A stretch of 64,000 nt of DNA from Peltaster fructicola (taxonomy: Eukaryota > Ascomycota > Dothideomycetes), in contig CP051142.1 in NCBI GenBank assembly GCA_001592805.2, forward strand, positions 3,459,332-3,523,331, given 5' to 3'. Made by a program: the position numbers and the translations under genes. Below the pieces are notes generated by a model that was given only the letters and a program-made list of their open reading frames with translations, was not told the DNA's origin and made no database searches. Shown piece by piece: positions 59,500 through 64,000 of this stretch. The number at the start of each line of letters is the position of its first letter. Positions within the stretch are counted from its first letter, which is position 1.

Positions 59500-59560
59500 C
59501 TCTGATCTTCAGTCTCCTCGTCCCACATCCTCTTGTCTTCAGTCTTCTTGTCTTCCTGCT
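59500..59560. repeat. ~29-bp direct duplication
   Basis: Two adjacent CT-rich units, each beginning TCCTCTxxTCTTCAGTCT. They look like a recent slippage duplication. Confidence 0.45.
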
Positions 59561-59802
59561 GTCCTGTTCGCCCATATCACTCGCTATCAGCAGAGCGTCA
59601 GGCAGCTCATACTGCTCAAGGGCTCGATCAGCGTCGTACACAGCAACACGATCGTCACCTCCAGTTGATCATACCCGCAGCGCAGCGCTATGCTCCAGCA
59701 AGCTGAAGAGCTCCGACAGCAGCTCCATCAGGCCGCTCCCATGATCGATCACGCCGAAGCGGGCAGTGATTGCGACGTCAGTCGCAATACTGTCAGCGTA
59801 GA

Positions 59803-59883
59803 GGCAGGGTATGGGTAGTAGGGTTGAAAGGTCGGGCCTAGGGTCGAAGGGTAGTGGTATATCTCCTAGGGTAAGCAGGGTAG
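59803..59883 (+). repeat. interstitial degenerate TAGGG telomere-like tract
   Basis: Within ~80 bp there are three TAGGG motifs (59819, 59839 and 59867) plus several GGGTA/GGGTAG words in the same orientation as the terminal telomere. No copy is TTAGGG; the base before TAGGG is G, C and C. Confidence 0.5.
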
Positions 59884-60193
59884 TCTCACCCGTTGCCAGA
59901 AGCTGTGCAGCAACAGTAAAAGCAGAGAGACATCAGTCTGTCTATTGGCAGGTCGAGAGCACTGGAGCGCCTCGAAAGGGATGCACATCAGCAGCAGTGC
60001 AGTGTCACAAGAAGAGCGCATTTTTATCGAGCCCATTGCCTACAGCTATATCGACACAGCAGGACACTCGCAAGTAACGGTTCATCGTCATCGGCAGGTC
60101 ACTTCAGTGAAGGCATTCAAACAAGATGAATGATCTCGACAGACTATCGTCACAGCCGCTCAATCGTCACACAGTGCTCAGCGCCGCATCGTC

Positions 60194-60263
60194 GGGAAGG
60201 CCACCACGCCTGGAAGGTCACACCCTAGCGGAGGCCACACCGACTGGAAGACCATAGTCACCG
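60194..60263. repeat. ~18-bp minisatellite, four units
   Basis: Units starting at 60194, 60212, 60230 and 60246 share GGAAGGxCACxCC, with the third shortened by two bases. Confidence 0.5.
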
Positions 60264-60473
60264 ATGGATCTCGTCCTCTCGACGTCGCATCGTTCTCATC
60301 AGACTAAGATGCACAGTCGAGCAATCGACGAGCGGCATAAGAATCTCGCTAAGGGTTGCCACGATGCTCTCACCATTGGCACATATGCTCGTCAGTCTAG
60401 ACTCGACGTACAGGATCATTCTCTCGGCATCACCAAGACCGATTTCAGATCTATGGTATCGTCGGAAGGAGTC

Positions 60474-60575
60474 GCAAGGCCATGGCGCTCTCAAAAGCAA
60501 TCACAGATGTACTGCGTCCTCAAATGTTGAAGGTGCTTGGCACCCTCAGAAGCAGTCGCAGATGCATGACACAGT
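60474..60575. repeat. ~55-bp direct duplication
   Basis: GGCGCTCTCAAAAGCAATC and GGCACCCTCAGAAGCAGTC, each followed by ACAGATG/GCAGATG, start at 60484 and 60539. The step is close to the 56-bp periodicity 1.2 kb upstream. Confidence 0.5.
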
Positions 60576-62319
60576 CATCGGTAGAAGGCTATCATGTCCT
60601 GTGCAGCTGCAGAAGAGTTCCTCCACCTTGATCTGGTTCATGAACATATGCAGAGCTCAGAGGGCAAGGACTCGTCGTCTTGCCACGCTCACGCACAAGC
60701 TTTTGCTCTGTGTCCACTGTGAAGGGAAGAGGACGTTGTCATCGATAGAGCGTCGTCGGATGCTGGAAGGCATCAGTAGATCAACCCTGACGACAGAGCA
60801 GTGCCAATGGATACAGCATATGCTGTCGCCGTTGTCAGCAGGAGAGCACTGTCGCCACGATGAGGACTAGGCGCCCGACGATCTGCATGACCAGCTCAGC
60901 ATTGTCTCCTCGTCACTATGCTCTAGTGAGAGGATGTCGATGGAGCTGAGGCTTGAAAGTGCAGCGTACACGTCGTCTTGTCCGTTGAGAGCAGTGAAAG
61001 CTGTCGAGGCAGTATGGCGTTGCGAATCGTTCTTACAGTCCTTGCTGGCGCAGGAGAGCGAGCACCCAACTTCCAACATGGTAGCCACAAGGGCGCTACT
61101 GTATGATGCAAGAGGCTGCAGGATGTCAGCAGAGCACTCTTGTTGCCTGCATAGTGTCGCCAGAGGAACAGATCTTCGTCGTGAGCGCCGTGGCATCGTC
61201 CTTGTTGACAGAACGATCTTGGCCGTCGGAACCTCATGGCCTCTGTCGCCGCTGTCCAGCGATGCAGCATAGAGTGGCGAAAGGCTACAGATCGTCAACA
61301 CGCTGCAGTCGTGAGACGCAGTCTCGTCATGGTCAACAGAGAGGAGAAGAGCGCTCTTTGCAATAGTCGTGATGGATAGACAGTGTCTGAGCTACCCGAG
61401 AGGCAGTAGACCATCACTCGGAAGAGCGCAGTGTCATCTGAAGGAGCCTGTCATGACCTGGGTCATCTCGTGAGCCATCTTGTAGCATCTAGGAGAGCGT
61501 GGCGCAGGAACGCTTCCTCGTGAGGCCGTCAGGGTATTGTCAAGAGCAGCATAGTGTTGTTGAGGAGGCAGTAAGACCCTCGCTCCAGCAGCGGCAGAGA
61601 CATAGTCATCTAACTCGTACTGAAAGTGTGCGTAGCCCACGTACCACCGTGATGTTGTAGTTGATTTGTCGCTGAGTGGAAGATGAAATTTGCAGAAGTT
61701 ATTGTCTCTATGAGCGCGAACAGTCATATCACCACGACAACAGGTCGCAACGAGCTCGTTCAAGTCGCTATTCACTGCTAAGAGAGTGCGTGATCGTTTA
61801 GTACTAGTGGTGATGTTATACGTGCTGTGTCGCTGTGCATAAGGCTGCAGACGTGGTGGCGATGCGGCTGAATTCTGCAAAGTTACAGCAATTGCAGCAC
61901 CATATTAATATCTCAACAACGACACATGAGATTGAGCCCATTCGAGTCACCATCGATGTGGCGGAACTTGAAGACCTATCGGATATGTGTGTCCAAAGCG
62001 TGGTGCTGATGGCGGTGTCGTGAAGGGAATGCCGTGTTCGTTGAGAATTCTGCAGAGCCTCGTTGTAGCCAGGCTCGAACGACCATAGAGCGATCTACAA
62101 AGCAGCTAGAGAGCTCGCGGGTGTGTCGCAAGGAAGCGCAGGAGATGTGAATACCGTTCTAGCAGTGTACGGAGTGTTGAGGCCACTGTTAAGAGCATTG
62201 CAGGGTATTGAAGGTGGCGCTCAATGTGTGCGTGATCGCGAAATTCATGCTCGTGGTGTGACGCATGAGGTGTTCTTGTGCGCTTGTGGTGAGTAATAAC
62301 AACAACCTACCACACCGAC

Positions 62320-63877
62320 CACATATCGCGAAGAGCTCGTGCTTGCTCTGAATGAGAGCGCATGGCACACAGCGTACGATGATGATATTGTGAAGAGTGC
62401 AGATGTTGCAGGTGGGTGCTTACGGGTTGAGGAGTGCTGATCACAACGCAGTGCGCCGAGCGCGATGACACAGCGAATTGGCATCGTGAGAGGTTCATTC
62501 GACCAGCAGACGAGAGCGCGAGACTCATACTATCAGCAGTAGTGCGTCCAGGAGTGATGAGCTCTCCGCCGATGCCACAGACTGCGATCTTTCAGCCAGA
62601 GTCATCTCCAACGACACGACGATCACGAATCACACCTCGCAGCTGCAGACCTCAAACCTATATCAATTGAGAGCGCCGAAGGTATAGAAAGAGTTGGAGA
62701 GCATCATAACGTTCAGCCGATGGCCGCCGTGTTGCAATTGATGGTTGAATGAGAGGAAGACTGCAGCGTAACGCCAACGACCATGACACACCACGAGTAG
62801 CTGGAATGCTCTGGACAACATCATTCGACAGTGACGAGTCGAAAGATCAAGCTGGCGAGCAGTATGGGGCTTCAACTGGCGATACGGTATCAACAGCGAA
62901 GCCGATTTCTTGACTGACGACGCTTGACATTGCGACCGCAAACCACACCAGGCAGTTCAGAAGGTTGTCCCTGCATCATTCGGCAGTGTAGTGTCGGGAG
63001 TAGAGCTAGGAGAATGGATAACGGCATATGATCGTGGTAGTGTTGCAGATGACAGAGATCTTCTGCAGAGCAATGCGCATAACTCTGGCGGCTACATACC
63101 GAATCTACGAGCTGCAGTATCGACACTTATATTAGTCGACGGCAATGAGACAGCAGAAAGAGTAGAGGGGGGGTTTCGGGAGTCTCTTGAGATCAAAGGT
63201 CTCGCAGATGAGTCAAGAAGTCGCTGGATCGCCGAGAGAGATGGACAACAACACTCGGGAGTGCGGCCTATTCATCGGCGAGTATACCATCGAAGAGTGC
63301 CGAGTCAGCAGAGACTGTCAAAGGCAGTTTCGGGAGTGTTTTGAATATCGCTGGCCATACAAGCAAGGTGAGACGTCGCTGAATGGCGTGACGGAGACTG
63401 ACGATGAGGACTCACACAAAATAGCTTCCACCTCGACTACTACACCATTCAAAATCGTCGAAGCAGGAGAAAGAGCTAGGAGCAGAACCGGAAATGTTCC
63501 GAATTGCAGTGGTCATACAAGTCAGGTGAAAAGCCGTCAGATCCTCGAGGAAGAATGAGCATACCAGTTCGCACAGAGCAGCTGCAACATCGACAACTAT
63601 ATCATTCGAGAGCGTCAGACTAGAGGGAAGAGCCCGAGACTCATTCGGGAGTCCTTGACTGTCGCTGTTTATACAGGTGAGGTGCGAAGCTGTTCGACAA
63701 TTGTGTGAGAGAAGCGATCTGATTCCACACACAACAGGTGCAGCATCGACTACTATATCATTTGAGAGCGCTGACCTAGCAGAGACAGCCAACAACAGTT
63801 TCGGGAGTCTTCAGCGTCCTGGTGTTGCAACACACCCTGCCAAGCCTCACACGATGTGATCACCGCCTGTCCATCCA
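62320..63877. repeat. ~156-bp subtelomeric degenerate tandem array
   Basis: Units with a head like TCGACTACTATATCATTYGAGAGCG recur at about 63119, 63274, 63433, 63590 and 63745 (steps 155-159). More diverged heads lie near 62326, 62486, 62657, 62818 and 62971. Other in-register words also recur: CGGGAGT, AGAGCTAGGAG, and TACAAG/TACAGG followed by GTGAG. The array abuts the telomeric repeats directly. Confidence 0.7.
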
Positions 63878-64000
63878 GGGTAGGGTAGGGTAGGGTAGGG
63901 TAGGGTAGGGTAGGGTAGGGTAGGGTAGGGTAGGGTAGGGTAGGGTAGGGTAGGGTAGGGTAGGGTAGGGTAGGGTAGGGTAGGGTAGGGTAGGGTAGGG
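63878..64000 (+). repeat. telomere, perfect (TAGGG)24 array
   Basis: After a partial GGG, 24 uninterrupted copies of the pentamer TAGGG run to the end of the window. The G-rich strand points 5' to 3' toward the end, as at a right chromosome end. No TTAGGG unit is present. Confidence 0.9.

Larger units (their letters stand above)
56211..62319. other. subtelomeric gene desert, fourth segment
   Basis: 6.1 kb with no supported gene. It is dominated by GTC/GAC/CAG-rich degenerate sequence, with short tandem periodicities between 59.1 and 60.6 kb and an interstitial TAGGG-like patch near 59.8 kb. Frames of up to 168 codons occur, but none looks like a protein. Confidence 0.5.

Noticed and set aside
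24818-64000. tRNA genes, CRISPR arrays, transposon ends, telomere-linked helicase genes
   Set aside because: I looked for T-loop-like GGTTCGA words, regular spacer arrays, terminal inverted repeats and helicase motifs and found none I could support.

Overview
The window is the right end of a chromosome of a filamentous ascomycete. The codon structure, the many 36-50 bp introns (GTRAGT donors, CTAAC/CTGAC branch sites), and families such as Spc24, Fis1, Irc3, Zn2Cys6, DUF7025-AAA and DUF7708/STAND-like proteins suggest a dothideomycete, possibly of the Capnodiales/Mycosphaerellales type. That placement is inference. The last ~120 bases are a perfect G-rich telomeric tract whose unit is the pentamer TAGGG, not the TTAGGG usual in filamentous fungi.

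The left part (about 0.5-24.8 kb) is compact core genome with 12 gene models. In order these are: an Irc3-type mitochondrial helicase (-), a multi-pass membrane protein (-), kinetochore SPC24 (-), a 2EXR/F-box-like protein (+), FIS1 (-), a P-loop-less STAND-like protein (-) divergent from a DUF7025 + AAA+ ATPase (+), an MCH1-like MFS transporter (+), a secreted NucA/NucB-type nuclease (-), a DUF6924-like soluble protein (+), a monocarboxylate-type MFS transporter (-) divergent from a Zn2Cys6 regulator (+), and a membrane-anchored GDSL/SGNH esterase (+). Exon joins were read by eye from reading frame and splice signals; each join restores the frame.

The right part (about 24.8-64 kb) is a subtelomeric gene desert of near-balanced base composition. 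It does not look like AT-rich RIP debris. Only five convincing genes lie in it: a secreted jacalin-like/aerolysin-like protein (-), two diverged copies of an unrecognised ~7-TM family with an N-terminal CPGC motif (+, +), a single-exon hypothetical (+) and a protein with a long acidic tract (+). The rest holds short degenerate tandem repeats: a 51-bp in-frame repeat near 49.3 kb, ~56-bp periodicities near 59.2 and 60.5 kb, an 18-bp minisatellite, an interstitial TAGGG-like patch near 59.8 kb and a ~156-bp array that runs to the telomere.

The core genes serve housekeeping roles (mitochondrial DNA maintenance and fission, chromosome segregation, transport). The subtelomeric genes are secreted or membrane proteins, or unknown, as is common for fast-evolving chromosome ends. 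The most novel signals are the pentameric telomere with its ~156-bp subtelomeric array, and the subtelomeric CPGC 7-TM pair.
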